Shown: positions 13,396 through 27,500 of the stretch, one piece after another
Layout: the number at the start of each line of letters is the position of its first letter
Numbering within the stretch: position 1 is the first letter of the stretch
Assembly (NCBI RefSeq): GCF_001625215.2
Contig: NC_030389.2
Span: 7,290,930-7,354,929, forward strand
Reading direction: 5' to 3'
DNA length: 64,000 nt
DNA from: Daucus carota subsp. sativus
Taxonomy: Eukaryota; Streptophyta; Magnoliopsida; Apiales; Apiaceae
Notes under the pieces: model-generated
The model's input: the letters and a program-made list of their open reading frames with translations, nothing else
What the model was told of the DNA's origin: nothing
Databases searched by the model: none
Translations under genes and position numbers: made by a program

Positions 13396-13548
13396 AGTGG
13401 AGAGGGTGTCTCGAAAGTTGTGCTTTTAGTTATAGAGGTAGAGGGTGTTTGTGTGCGACTCTGCAACTCCACGAGCCCGTTTTCATTTTATTTTTTTACT
13501 TTTTACCCTTTTTCAATTAGATTAATTTTTTATTTCAGATACATGATG

Positions 13549-13779
13549 TCCCTCCTATTTCTTTACATTTTTTTATTACTCGACACGTATTTTAATGCAC
13601 ATATAAAACATAGTTTCATAACTTTTTTTGGAATTTTCTTTTTTATAAAAATTTAGATAGTAAATATTTATTCAGAAAAACAAAGTTCAAAATAATATAT
13701 CACGCTGTATTTTATGAGAGCATTAGAATGTATGCCGAGTCCCCGTCCCCCGATGTAAACAATTAAGAGGACGAAGGGA
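13549..13779. mobile_element. Decayed Stowaway-like MITE
   Basis: The left part (GTCCCTCCTATTTCTTTACA, then TCGACACGTATTTTAATGCA) parallels the better copy at 34993-35233, and the right part ends GGACGAAGGGA. The terminal match to the CTCCCTCCG class is weak. It lies upstream of CSN7, in the 5' flank. Confidence 0.45.
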
Positions 13780-15199
13780 AAATCTATTTTTCTTAGGATT
13801 AGTATGAACCCCACTTTTTTATTTCTCAAACTCGAAAGATTATACAAGCAAACAAATATGTTATATTTCGTTTTACGCGGAATCCGTGAAGGGTGGGATA
13901 TAGACAGCCTATTTCCCTTGTTTAAAAAAACGAATAAGTTGTTTTCAGAAAAGACCTCACCTTAGTATTTGTGATTATATATGTGCAAACATGTAAAGAG
14001 TGTGAATTATAATATGAATAAAACAAGATACAGAATGTATATACATACACGCATAAATTGTTCATATAATTAAAAGTAAGCAAAACATACATGAGCCCCT
14101 GATTCACTTCACATGATATTTACCAGTGATGTTAAATCCCTGATTAGTAATTGTGCTTGACAATATATTAATGATGGCTCTAATGTGCAGTAGTTATGGC
14201 TTAATCATTAGAAAGCTTGCAATCACGAATTAACACGAACAATAACTCCAATCCTCAAAATAAAAGACCCCTGCATCAAGAAACTTAAGGAAAAATACAA
14301 ATCTACAATTTGTATGATAAAATGATACACTCTACGTTATTAATACACAAATGCTTGAAACAATTACAATAGTATACACACACATATTACGTGTACTTGA
14401 AAAAAATTACCTGAATTTTTATTATCAATTTTATTATTTTTATTTTTTCAATAGTATTATCTATTAGAAATAATATCTATTTTTAACAAAATCATCCTAA
14501 CATCATGCACGTTTGAGACAACCCTTAACACACATAACAAGACTATAATAGACTCTTCAAATGACATAACCTATTTACTTTATATAGTATTCTAATTCAT
14601 CATTATAATACGACGCCTCCATTCGCTCCCATCTAATATCAATATATCATTGAAAAGATTATTCTATGTAATATTTGTCTCATTAAAAAGATAGGCAATG
14701 AGCATGAGATAAAATATGAAGGTCGTAAGTTCCGAGTAATAATATACATATCATTAAGATGCTTTTTATGAACAAATGTTTATATTGTTTCAAATAAATA
14801 TTTTTTTATAGAGATAGAGAAATAACGTTACAAGAAGTTATAATATGATTAAGGACATATAGTACATGGAGAAGTCTCGAAGAAGAGCGCATGATAACAT
14901 GTTGTGTGATACTTTTATAGAATTGTTAACTTGACGATCGTAATAAAAGATAGGTATAATCAGTTAATTATTACGGTTAACAGACTAAAGTTGAAATGAG
15001 AATAATTAGTAATATTATTTGAAAAATACATATAGAACATGAAGTCCAATAAACATGAAAGCAAAAAGACATCAACTTGAAATTCAACTATACATCTTTA
15101 TCCTTCTTGGCTTTAGCCCCCCCCCCCCCCCCCTTTTTCTCAAGCACACACATATTTAGCAGGAATTCATCGCCGAGCAGGAATGAGCCATTCAACTTA
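13780..15199. other. Intergenic, no gene recognised
   Basis: AT-rich DNA with short frames only. A 17-base C run lies at 15117-15133. No gene is supported. Confidence 0.5.
15117..15133. repeat. Run of 17 C
   Basis: A homopolymer C tract followed by five T. An apparent glycine-rich reading frame on the minus strand through it is an artefact of this tract. Confidence 0.8.
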
Positions 15200-15782
15200 G
15201 GGGCCATTTGTTTGCTTCTGAATAAAGCTGAACAGAGCTGATCTGACCGAAACATTTCATTCAGTTTATTTGGAAGTGCTACTGATACAGCTGAGCGAAT
15301 CTTATGTATGCTGACCCATCCATTCAAGAATTCCTAACTGAGCGAGTCATCTATTACCTTAAAATCAACCATGACATGAAGAATGATCGGATACTTAAAA
15401 TTGCAGTCATATTTATACATCTCTTTGGCACATCATCTTATAAAATCATATTTCATTTGTTCCAAAATAATATATTGACATTTTATATTTGATTTGAGCT
15501 GTGAAAAAAAAATCATATTCTTTTATATATTATTTTAATTTTGTTATAGATGAAATTTAACATTTGAGCTGTGAAAAGAAATCATATTCTTTATATATTA
15601 TTAAATAAATTTGAAGTTTTTTTAATTAAACTATATATTTATTTAAAAAGTTGTCATTCAGATATTTTCAAAAACAAACCAAATGATATTATTCATTCAG
15701 AATTCAGATATTTTATTCATTCAGATTAATCAAATATATTACTCATTCATATATTAATTGTTCAGATTTATCAAATGACCCC
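15200..15782. mobile_element. Tourist/Harbinger-like MITE with TTA duplication
   Basis: The element starts GGGGCCATTTGTTTG and ends ATCAAATGACCCC, so its ends are inverted (GGGGCCATTTG versus GGGGTCATTTG). It is flanked by TTA on both sides (15197-15199 and 15783-15785), the 3-bp duplication typical of PIF/Harbinger elements. It is 583 bp. Inside, a unit of about 45 bp beginning TTTGAGCTGTGAAAA occurs twice (about 15490-15605). Confidence 0.75.
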
Positions 15783-15785
15783 TTA

Positions 15786-17446
15786 GTGTTACTTTCTAAA
15801 GTCGATGTAATTGTAAAAGTTATACCAATATTTCGATAATTAATAATAAAAATGAAAAAACAAGCCTGTTATCATACAATAGTAAGACCGTGATGTTGAG
15901 GTCGTGAAATAATTTGTGATGTTTAGTTCTTTTCTCTTACGGGATGTATTCTATTCTATTTTTTGATTAACTATTTTAATACAAATTTTAAAGCTAAAAC
16001 GATTAAAATATCTACCTTGGAGATTTATTTGTTTAAATGTTTGTTTTTAGAAATACATCTCAAAATTTTCATAAGGGTTTTTATAACAAACTGAATTTTC
16101 AGACTATTATTTATTAATTCAAAATTTAAAATAATACATATTCTTAAATCAAAATCCTAAATTTTTATATAAGTTAAAGCAACAGTCAAATTCAAGATTC
16201 AAAATCATAAAACTAGAGACAAAATTTCAAAAACTAAAGACGATGTCTAACAAATTCACCAAATTAATTAAAATGAATGATATGTATTTATACTATAATG
16301 TAAAAAAATCACATATAAAATTCACAAATATTCATTCCTATTCTCAAAATCCTTCTCCATAGTACGAATCCGAAATACAAAAAAGAATGAGCTACACGAC
16401 TTAGCAAGTAACAATGTGATTAATTAATCTCAAAGATTAATGGACGGTTTTAAAAAATATTGTTTCTCAACAACAATAACGATTTATAAAACACTTGAAA
16501 AACAAATCTAGCCCAAAAATTATATATTTTTTTAATAAAAAACTTCAAAATTTAAACAGAACAAAAATAGAATTCTTATAAATACTACAGTCTTACTTTA
16601 TGACCACAATTTATTGGTGACAGACATTTTATTCTTATTCAGTAAAGTTATGATGTCCAAAATATTATTAACCGTCACAAACACTCCTTGTATCATCCAT
16701 AAATACAAGCTTAAGAATTGCTTAGTATAAGCGCAAATTCAATTGTTTAAGAATAGAATTTATAAATAATCGAGAGATTGTATAAATAATCCAGATTATT
16801 TAAGATTATTTATGCACAAATTCTTATTTATAAAGATCCTTTGTATAAATATTATTATTTATGGGCCTATATACGAAAGCATATTTGTTTCACGTTGCTC
16901 CGTTACAAAAGCAAAACAAAGATATTAAAGTCACAAGCTAGTACGAAATTAGATCTTTTGGCCAGTCATCAACAACCCCTGTGATTTTATCACCACTCAG
17001 TGTAGTCAAGTGACTCTCTCTATCCCTCCTTCTAGTGAACAATTCATCAAGCTTAACTACTGCATCCATTCTAATCCTTCTTGACTTCAGTATCATTTCC
17101 TTGCATCCCTCTTTTTATTGCACACACAAATATAGTTACCAAAAAATCGTCGTCGCGTGGAACTGAGTCATTTAGTGCGGTATTTGTTTCTGAATCTGGT
17201 ATAATTGTAAGGATTATAACAATAATTATTACAAATATGATGTTTGTTAATGTTAAGTAAAAACGGATAGCATATTTTTGTATAAGTAATGTAGTTGATC
17301 AACAGATAACATATTATCTGAAGCATCCATTAATTAGGAACCTTATCAACTGATGAGGTTTTTTGTAACAAGTCAGTAGTTGATACAATAGTTAATTGAT
17401 GAATATAGTCATTGTTCTATAAATTGATGTGTAGTTATGATGACAA

Positions 17447-17527
<81 letters not shown>

Positions 17528-18062
17528 TATGAGTGATGTAAATTACTCAAATTAAGTGAATATCAACGATTAAATTCAGGCTATCAACGAATGAAGAATA
17601 ATGATTCATCAACTGCTATCATGATCATCAATGGTTAATGCAAGTAAAGTTATTAAATGCTTGGTAATTTTTGAAGAACTCGAATCATGCCATTTTTACT
17701 CATACAACTCGGGAGTATTGAAGGATGTAATCAGTGACAAGACAAATATTTTCAGAAGTGTAGAACCCAAAGAAATGAGCATGGTAGTTGTCCTTATTAG
17801 ATTTAGAAAAATATATTCTTTCTATAAGTAGGGTATCCATCATGAAAGTCACATCAAACAAATTCTACAAAAGCAGGCTACCCAGACTCAGTTACTGCAA
17901 CAACTTTTAAACACCAAAATTGATATTCATTTCCTTGATATTAACAAAATGGGGGATACATATGTTATTAAACACGAGACAACAAAAGAGAAAGCTGTCA
18001 GTGAAGGTGATGATTTTGTTATCATGGTAAAAGAAAAAGTCAGTTGAAACTGCAGCTACTAA
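15786..18062. other. AT-rich intergenic DNA
   Basis: No gene is recognised. It contains a long AC/AT microsatellite at 17450-17529. Small reading frames such as the one at 17631 lack any family signal. Confidence 0.5.
17450..17529. repeat. Compound microsatellite (AC)n(AT)n
   Basis: About 29 AC dinucleotides run straight into about 10 AT dinucleotides, without interruption. Confidence 0.95.
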
Positions 18063-20240
18063 GAGCATCTGTAATACAGGTTGTTTGGATTGTTGATAGG
18101 TGAACTGGCCGGTGTTTGCAGATTGTTTGAGCGTTGGAGCAACATGGTTGCCAGACTCGTAAAAAGTTGCTCACTGCAAGCAACGTTGTTTGCTACATAT
18201 ATATTATTATTTTATCATTATCACTTTACATTACAACCACATTTTGTATATTAAATAATTAAACATCAGTAATTCGGTGATATCAGGCAACATCAAGAGT
18301 TGTTTAGCATTGGACTGTTTTTACCCCAGGTTGTTTGAATTTGAGGTGGATGAAAGAGAAAGTTAAAATAGTCATATATTAAGTTATGTGAGTTGGGTTC
18401 AGCGTGGAACAATATATCTCTAAGACTTCGAAGACCATTCTCTACACCGTTGGATCTAAATTAGAATGGACGTCTGGGATTGTTCCGTATATTACAAGAG
18501 TTTTTTTTTAAAAAAAAAAGATTTATACGTATCATAGTGCGAGGGACACGGAAGAAGTATCCCGTAGAAGACTCCCCACCCAAAATAGTTACAATTTGAA
18601 AATCTTTCCATTAACACCCGAAGATCACTGAAGCACGATTCTAGCAGAACGACATCAGCACATTGTATAAACGACTTTGATTGCAGAACAGTAGATCAGC
18701 ACAAACTTCATCGATATGTTCAGAGGTAATTTGCTAGACCCTCTTCAGTTCAATCGGCTTTGTGAGGAACTAGGGTTTGATTAACAGTTGAACAATTTAC
18801 ACTGTATTCAAATGTTGTGTGCAACAGTGCTGAATTTGAATTCAAGCTTTCATTCGTACAATGCAGGCCATGTATACGACCTTTTTTGGGAATTACAGTT
18901 GATCGAACCATTAAATTAAGATGCATGTTGTTTTTTTAAGCTTAATTGTGTTCTGCAATAACTGTAGTTCATGAAAATTAGTCTATTAAGGTCGACTTGT
19001 GAGTATAATTGGGTTTTTTTTTGTTTGATGATTGATGGGGCTAATTCTAAAATATATATGGTATAGGTGTTGTTACTGGGAATAAATGGTTTGAAAAATA
19101 GATGTAGTGGACAATGCGTTAAGTTTAAGTTTGTGGGGATCAATGGTATGTTATTGTTTGAAGCCTGACATTGTTCTGCAATCCATGTTATTATTGTGTT
19201 TATTTTGTTTAGTATTGTGTTTATTTTGTTTATTTGTCGCGGCTAATGGCATGTGTTGAATAAGTGTTGTTGTTGCCGGGAATAAAATTATTTAAAAACA
19301 GAATTAGGGAACAACGCGTTTAAATTCATAATGTGAGGAACAATGTTATGCTCTTTTTATTTAGGGTATCTTGAATCTGTGAGGAACAATGTTGTTGTTT
19401 GTTTATTAAGGATATCATTGGTAGTTTCAACTCTGATTTTGACAGAATTGGATTTGTTCTTTGTGGTTCTTGAACCACTATTAGTTTGTGATTTTGTAGT
19501 ATACTGTATACTAATGTTTTGTCTTCTATTCATGTAAGATTTGTGAAGTTCACTCGAGCTGTGTTTTTACAGGTCTGAGGCGTAGTAGTAGGCTAATTGA
19601 CAGCCCATGGCTATATAATTGGGCCAAGAAACCACTTGGATACGTAGATTTAGAGCAAGGAGAGGACATTGTGGTTGTTAAAGAAATTGATAAACGTAAC
19701 GAGTGTGATATAATGCGAGTGTTGATGATCATAAAGAAATAAGACCACTGGTCATGACCAACCTGGAATTTTTTCGATATTCACCATGTTCAAATTATTA
19801 GACAACAAAAAAAACAACTTTCTACGAAGAACTCAGGGAGTTTGGTGATGAATGGCTGAAGGAATTACACAATGTTCTGCTAACGATCGTGATGGTGCGT
19901 GCAAAATTTGTGCAGAACAGAGCGAGGCATTTGCAATCACCAGGCGATATACCAGAAAAAAAAAAAGATAACTTACACCTTAATATGCTCCTACTGTTGT
20001 AACTTCTCCTTTAAAGTAGTAACTACCGTATAATACAGTGTATAAGTGGAGGTATTATCCAAAAACAATTAATAAAAAAATAAAAGTAATGTTAATGAGG
20101 ACCATTAGATTAAAATTAATGGGTGGCTAGGATTATGGTCTACGGTACTACAGTAAATATGTGGACTACATGGAACTTTGTTCTAAGTTATGTGGCAAAA
20201 TTAAACAACTTTTGTTGTTGAATTAGCATTGTGGATGCTC
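18063..20240. mobile_element. Harbinger-like element with TAA duplication
   Basis: The left end GAGCATCTGTAATACA and the inverted right end GAGCATCCACAATGCT share most positions, and TAA flanks both (18060-18062 and 20241-20243). The 2178-bp interior has no recognisable transposase. It does contain coding-like stretches, including a candidate two-exon mini-gene at 18716-19742 and an open stretch at about 19830-20000 ending in poly-A. The class call rests on the 3-bp duplication and short termini only. Confidence 0.5.
18716..19742 (+). CDS. Candidate two-exon mini-gene inside the element
   Basis: Hypothetical. ATG TTC AGA G at 18716-18725 is followed at once by a GTAATT donor. At 19571-19572 a T-rich stretch ends in ACAG, and the frame continues from 19573 to TAA at 19740-19742, giving 59 aa. 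The second exon encodes a basic start (GLRRSSRLIDSPW) then YNWAKKPLGYVDLEQGED. The match of phase, donor and acceptor is the only support. I recognise no family. It could be a fragment of a host gene carried by the element, or chance. Confidence 0.2.
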
Positions 20241-20243
20241 TAA

Positions 20244-21501
20244 TGCAATGATAGTTTATGTGCCAAGCAGCAATGTGGAGCATACATAAAAAAAAAAAAT
20301 TTGTATATAATTTGATATATAAGGGGAGTAAGTGAAGTGCATGAAAGTTTGAGTAACAATGATTAAAAATAAGAAATAAAATTATAAATTTAAAAATATC
20401 TTAAAAAATTACAGAAAGAAGAACGACGAATCAACCATAAAAGATCAATGATAACGAAACTTAGAAATTTCAAAATAAACGAACTCATTAGATATATAAA
20501 ATGATTTATAATCATACAAAATTTTCTTAAAATCTAATTTATATTTTAACATAAAATTTATGTCTTAGGATGGTATAAGAGTCTATTTGGTTAAGTGTTT
20601 TTTTTTCAAAATTTAAGAATTTTAATAAATTATTTAAATATAAATATTAAAAGAACTGTTGTATATTTGTTATTAGTAAAAAATGAGAAATTATATTAGA
20701 AAAAGGTAAAATTTTATTATTTCTGGAAATAAATAAAATTAGCCAAGAGCCCACAAAAATTAATATTTATATAAACTAAGGGGTTAGTATTGTATCACGA
20801 CTTTTAATGACAAATTTTGGGAGGATGACTTTAATGGATTTTATAGACTTTAAATGACTCTTGTTGACTTCTTAAGATTTCAAAAAAAATTCATGACTCC
20901 TAAGTCAATGACTTTTAAAAACGTTAACATACTTTTTTTTTTACAAATTCATGACTTTTAAATACCTTAATAGACTTTTACTAAAATCATAAATAGCCTC
21001 TCTAAAACCCAAGTTGGGTATATGTTCTCAAATCTAGCGACTACAAAATCGAGCGCTTCTGCTTCGTCCACTACCGCTCGCGCGGGTGTTTCCCCCTCCT
21101 TGCGGTTAAGGTAACGACTTCGACAAGATATTATTGTTGTATTATATATACTATAATACTATTTACTGAATCATATTTATAAACATAATGTTAATTGTGA
21201 CCTTGTACTAGATTTTTGTATTCACTTTTGATACCATAATTTTACGGATTTTAGGGTTTAAGAATTATGTGTTTTTCACCTTCATATTTAATATGATACA
21301 GAGTTATAAAAGTTATATTAGTAACCATCAATATTGTTGCTCATATATGTGATTATATGTTTATTTTTTAAATTATTCTAAAATTTAGAATATATTACTA
21401 ATATTTAACCTCTAAATCACAAAACACTGACATTAAAAAATAAATATATTCAACAAGCGCCGCTTTAATACCGCCTTTTTGCGTAAAAAAGATCGAGAGC
21501 G
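20244..21501. other. 5' flank of LCMT1
   Basis: AT-rich DNA with some short repeats of the type GACTTTTAAAT (about 20800-20975) that suggest an old repeat, but no clear termini. The LCMT1 promoter and leader must lie at its right end; I could not place a TATA box with confidence. Confidence 0.4.
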
Positions 21502-24500
21502 ATGTCGAAGCACACCGGCGGCGAATCTCGCAGCAACAGAGCCGCTGTTCAGGCCACCAACGACGATGCTTCTGCTAGTAAACTGTATGTATCTTTTCAT
21601 ATGTATATCTATACCTCTACCTATTTCAATTCTTCATTTCTTATTGGCCTGTAATTCGCTCGTCTCGTGTAATTGCATCTATTTAATTCCATTTTTACTG
21701 TCAATTAATTAGTGATTTATATATTCGGAGGTTAGTTGTGTTGAATGTTATAATATAATTAGGTTACTTTACAGCGATTTAGAGGGGTGATTGTAGGTTG
21801 TTATGCTGAGATGCTACATTTTGGGCTCGAAGAGAATTCAAGTTTATGGTTCTGAATTTTTGTTGACAATCGGAAGGACAGTTGGCTCGCAATTTTGTTA
21901 TTTGTTTTTACGGTAGGATTGACTATTTGAGTTATGCTAAAACGGATAAAGACGATTAGGTCTTTTTTTTTCTTGCTGTAGTGATTTATCTCAAGCTAAA
22001 AGCTGATAGATGTGTATTAATCGCCGAAAAGGCAGATCAAAATAAAGGGATAATTTTCCATTTTCATGATCCAGTAATCAAAAGGCATCGATATTTGAAT
22101 GCCTCTTTCCTTGAAAAGATGCAGTAGAATTCAAAACTTTGTGGAAAAGGATAGTTTGCTCAACATGCTAGTGTCTGTTGTAGTAGTCCCGTGCATGTAC
22201 GTGACGTGATTGATAAGGGTAGTTTTGTTGTCCGGGTGTATTTGGGTAGGATTGAGCCGCAATATAAATGAATTCTGTCGTTTTATCACTCATTGGTTTT
22301 TAATATTTTTAGTATGTTTATTTATTCTCAAACTGCACCAAGTAATCTATCCATGGTTTGTGGTGGCGGTTGACTATATCTTTTGTCTGCTGTTATTTCT
22401 TCATTTTTATTTATCTATTTTGTCTTTATATTTTCTCTTTAGCTCTTGCATCAAGAAAGGATACATGAAAGATGATTACATTCATTTGTTCGTTAAAAGG
22501 CCTATAAGGAGATCTCCAATAATTAATCGTGGTATGATTTGCTTGCCGACAGAAATCAAAGCTAGCTTACTCTTATATATGTGATTTCTTTATCTGAAGT
22601 TCTTAACCTTGTATTCCAGTTTTCCTAATGCTTTTGAATATTATTTATGGAATTTCAAGGTTATTTTGCACGTTGGGCTGCTTTCCGTAAGCTTCTATAT
22701 CAGTTTCTGAATTGTGAATACCGTGACGGAAGCCTTCCAAAGAAGCAGATATTGTCTCTTGGAGCTGGCTTTGATACAACCTTCTTTAATTTGCAGGTTA
22801 TAGTTTCTTATGGTAATTAGTTCATTCTGGGTATATCTCATGCACCCATCTGAAGTGTAAACCCTTTACACTTCAACATCTTAAGTAGTTTAGATGAACA
22901 TTGTATATAATATATATCTTATTTGGCACATGTTAGGTATTCCGAGACATGAAAAGCTTTGAAGATTGTATTTACTAAGTATGATACGTATGTGTGTGCT
23001 AGTGTTAACAATTTTGTTGTTGTTCATAATTTAATGATTAATATCACGTAACAAATAATTAGCCTACTTGTGGAGGCTTTAGTGAGAGATTTTAGAATTT
23101 ACCAATTTGGTGCTGGAAGAATTTCAAGTTTTATTAAGGACTTCCCAATTCAGTGCAAGAAGACTTTCAAGTCTTATCTTCAATTAAGGACAGCTCTGTC
23201 TCTCTCTCTCCCTCATTATTGAGATTGAAAGGCTTGACTACTTAATATACCGTAATTTTCACGTCTCCCCAATTTTAAAACCAAGTTGCCTTCCGATATT
23301 GATTCTCTCTCTCTCTCTCTCTCTCTCTCACTCATTCTTGAGATTGAAAGGCTTGACTTGTTAATATACCTTAATTTTCATGTCTCCCCAATTTTAAAAC
23401 CAAGTTGGCTTCCGATATTGATTCCCCCTCCCCCTCTCTCCCCATTATTGTTTAAAATCACATTTTTCAGATTGAAAAGGCTTGACTTGTTAATAATGTA
23501 ATTTTCGCGTCTCCCCAATTTTAAAACCAAGTTGCCTTCCGATGTTGATTCCATCGAATGTTATAATTTCCTCTCAATTTGCCAAAGTAATTACTGAGTG
23601 TACTCCTGGTTAATTCAAACATTGTAATGAAATTATCCAAGATATCTCATCTATTCAAGAAAGATTTCAAGTTCTTTGCTGACATAAACTGCGCTCTATT
23701 TTTCTATACAAAGAGTAGATAAGCTATATAGAGTTGCTAGCTAGCTTTCTTTGTGCACGAGATAGAAGAAGAACATATCTCCTCTAGGCCGGCTGCTTCA
23801 CTTGTATTTGCTATTCATCTATCTGTGAGAAACCTGTACAGGAAGGCGTAAACTCCGACGAAAGCCGTTGTGCTTTGATGCTGCCTACCGGGAATTCATA
23901 TATACGAGAATCTGATGGCAGTTGTACGTTGATATTTTACCACTGGCACTAGACTTCGTTCTTAAACCTACTTTTTTAGCCTCTATCGCACAAAAGGGAC
24001 TCCAGGTCTATCCTTCCCGTTACATTAATGCCCAATCAGCTAATCAACTCTTCAACTGCTAGTAATTCTGTTCAAGACCGTTCTTGGGTTGAGGTGGGAC
24101 TTTTTGAGCTTTCGAAGAATATGGTTAGTTTGGAACATGATCCGGTAAGCCGTTTTCGGAATTCTTATTTCTCCAGAGAGATGAAAGTGAATGTAAAGAA
24201 ATTCTTTGGTTTTAGTGTTTCCTTGGTGTTCATGACAGAGAGGAAGAACAACTATGTCTACCCCCTCCTAATAAAACAAGAAGTTTCCATTTAAAAGTGG
24301 GATTGTGTACGATAGAAAGAGTTTATTAAATTCGTCTTGATGCCTCGAAAGCCCTTCCGTTCTCTTTATACATTTGTCTTCATACGCACCACACTAGGAG
24401 AGGAAGCAATAATTGTAAAATTATGATCTTTCCCTACTATTGCTTGATTGCTTCTTAAGCTGAGAGCAAATGTGAAAATTATATGTGATAGCGTCTTTCT

Positions 24501-27500
24501 CCCTCCCTCTCTCTCTCTGCTCAAGAGTGCAGGAGATAAAGTTTTAGATTCTTTGTCTTTCACGTACTTTCAGTTTCTTTTCGCCTTTTATATCGTGATT
24601 GGGAGCAGGTGTAAAATCATTGACAAACTTTACACGAGCTGTTAGTTCTATTATATTTTCATCTACTCTGTGGACTCATCTATAAGTTTGTACATTTTAA
24701 GCATCAATGAGGATATCAGCGCTCCAACATTATATTTGTCTAAATTTGTGGAAATTTATGGATTGCCTAGAAATTTTGATATGATAATATCTATGTGTTT
24801 GCAAGTCAGTGTTTAAAACTTTGAATGTCTTTCACAGGATGATGGTAAAGCACCACATATGTATGTAGAACTTGATTTCAAGGAGGTAGTTTTTCAACAA
24901 CCTTTTGGTTTACTCATAACTGTTACATGTTTAACATAGAATTTCTAATCTCTGTGAGTGTCTATTGGATTATTGTACCCCAAACAGATTTAAGTTGCCC
25001 ACTCACATGTTGCAAGAAAAAACAAAAAGTTTATAAAATCTTAGGCTGCATCGTCAGTTCGGTTTCTATCTTATCTTATGACTTGCAAGAAAGTTAAGCT
25101 TAGACACTTATTGTTAGGTGACTTGTAAGAAGGCAGCTCTCATTGAAAGCAATGCACAGCTAAGGGACAAAGTTGGGGTATCTGCATCAATTTCTCGAGG
25201 TAATCTGATAAAAATTGACGAGAAGTTTTATGTATATGTTTTTCTGGGTCCGCTATGTAAAGTATAATAGAGTTTGTTGTTTGAACTTGTATTTATAATG
25301 GTAATTTACTTGTATTATCCCCTAGTAATGTTTTTTATAAAGTTCGAGTATTTTGTTCTCTTTCTTCCCCACATAAATTCAGAGTTCAATTATCGATGAA
25401 TCATAATGCAATCCCTCACTTCTGTATGGACATTGATATTCGAAATTGAAGTACTCTTTTGACTGTGATCACCTCAGTACTATAAAACATCATATGTGTT
25501 GACTACCGCCTGTTTTATGGTTGAGATTCTTAGGTTTAGTATCTCTCTCATTATTGTCATTTACCTCTAAACTGGTACGTGATAGTTTTTCGAATTTTCT
25601 ATTTCAACTCTTTTTTATGTTCAGCGTGATCACCGTGTATGTGTAATGTTTTTGGTAACTCAATATATCTTAATCACTGCTGATTTTGCATTGGTTCTTT
25701 TTTTCAATGCGCTTATCTACCATCAAATCAGTATACTTATTTTGTTTATTTGAATTATATTGTTCTTGACTTCTTGCATATTTGATATTGTGAATATCAT
25801 TTGATAGAACTAAATACTAATTGTCATGGGTTGTGTTATTATGATCTTCTTAAACTCATTGGTCTATAGTGACTGCCATGATCTCTTTAGTGTGAAATGT
25901 GTAAAAGAATTAGTGCATCTACTGTTAGTCCTACAGGGCTATATCTTTGTTACGTTCTCCTTAGGTGAGAAGAAATTAATAGTGTTAGGCCATATATCTC
26001 TTTGTTGCCTTTCTAGTTGCTATAGCTTCCCTTGGTGCCCTTTTTCCTGACCCTTTTCATCATTACTCTTTGATATATTTTCCTCTTCCTTGTAGACGTT
26101 TGCTTCATGGTAGATGAATCTGGTTGAGGGGTATCGAAACATTAATACCATGTGCTATATGAACCTCATTCACTTTTAACCGGAATCATTTTCTACACCC
26201 CCTTGGTATTCCAAATTATTCTCTTTTCCTTAACTCCTATTACCGTTCCCATCAATAATTAAAACACCCTTCAGCATCATTTTATGACAATGATCCAGTC
26301 TGTTTTATGTAAGTTTATGTGCATTAATATTATTGTAAAAGGCTCAAGGTCGGACATCAAGGGATTCCATTTTAATTTCTCTGTAGTGGAGGATTGACAT
26401 ATGTTGAAATTTTAGTCACTGCCATAAATGGTATTCCAGTAGCTCATTACTTTGTGTTTACAACCTAGAAGTGCACATAAATGTAAAAAGAGGTTCCATG
26501 ACAATTTAATTGTACTTCCGGTAAGTTCTCAACAAGTTCCTCCGTGTACATAAGTATATCTACGAGAGTTGATGAATTAAATGAACATGTTTCTTGGATC
26601 TAAAAGTAGCTCATCTTAAATTTACTCTTGTACTAACTTTTGTCTAACTGCTTACAGAGAAGGGAGAAATAATTGGTGATCACTATAAATTACTTCCTGT
26701 TGACTTGCGTGAAATTGATAAGTTAGATCATATCTTAAAGCTGGCTGATTTAGATCCAAGGTATGTTCGTCAGTCATATTTTATGTCATTTGTACTTGGA
26801 ATATTGTAAAATTATTTTCTAATCATAATTTATAGTCTTTTCTTACTTTGCCATTGCATTAGTAGTAGTTGATACCTATTTTTGACACTAAAAAGCAAAT
26901 ATTAATCTAAATACTGATTTCATCTCAAGAAAGGACACAAGGTGTTGTGGAACTTAAAATAAATTTGATTGGAGTAAAATTCTTTTCAGCAATAAAACAT
27001 GGTATCTGTTAAGTGGCCAGTTCTCCTCGAACCTCGACAGACGGCCACTTTTTGGGCGTAACTTTTCCTTCGTGTGCATAATTAAATATGAGAATATGAG
27101 GGTCGCAGGGAGTTGAACCCGAGTCTTCCGCGAGCCTGAGCTCTAATACCATGTTAAGTGACCAATTCTCCTAAAATCTTTGAGATGTTAGGAGGAGGGC
27201 TTACCATGATCATATTGTATTCTAATAGTATTGTTTCCTGCAGTAATATGGCTACTGAATTCTCTTCAGATTTATACTTTGATGGTCATGAAATCAATTT
27301 ATGATATAATATTGATTTCTAACTTGGTAGTTTTAACGTGGGTGATATACAATTTTGATGACAAGCTCCTTATTTATAGGACAAATTAATTAAATTTAAT
27401 GTGGAACTACGTGTGGAAGTGATCAGATGTAACTGTGTAAGAGAATATATTGTGCAGTTCACTACTAAAATTATCAGACCAATTAAAAAATTTCCGACTG

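Noticed and set aside
13922..14107. 61-aa hydrophobic minus frame
   Set aside because: AT-rich chance frame, with no family or neighbours to support it.
15088..15327. Glycine-rich 79-aa minus-strand frame
   Set aside because: Created by the C homopolymer and the end of a MITE. No family match.
21479..21712. 77-aa frame over the start of LCMT1
   Set aside because: Wrong frame for the methyltransferase. The true ATG at 21502 splices in phase to exon 2.
22210..22584. 124-aa frame in LCMT1 intron 1 to exon 2
   Set aside because: Only the part from 22443 is coding (exon 2). The rest is T-rich intron that happens to be open.
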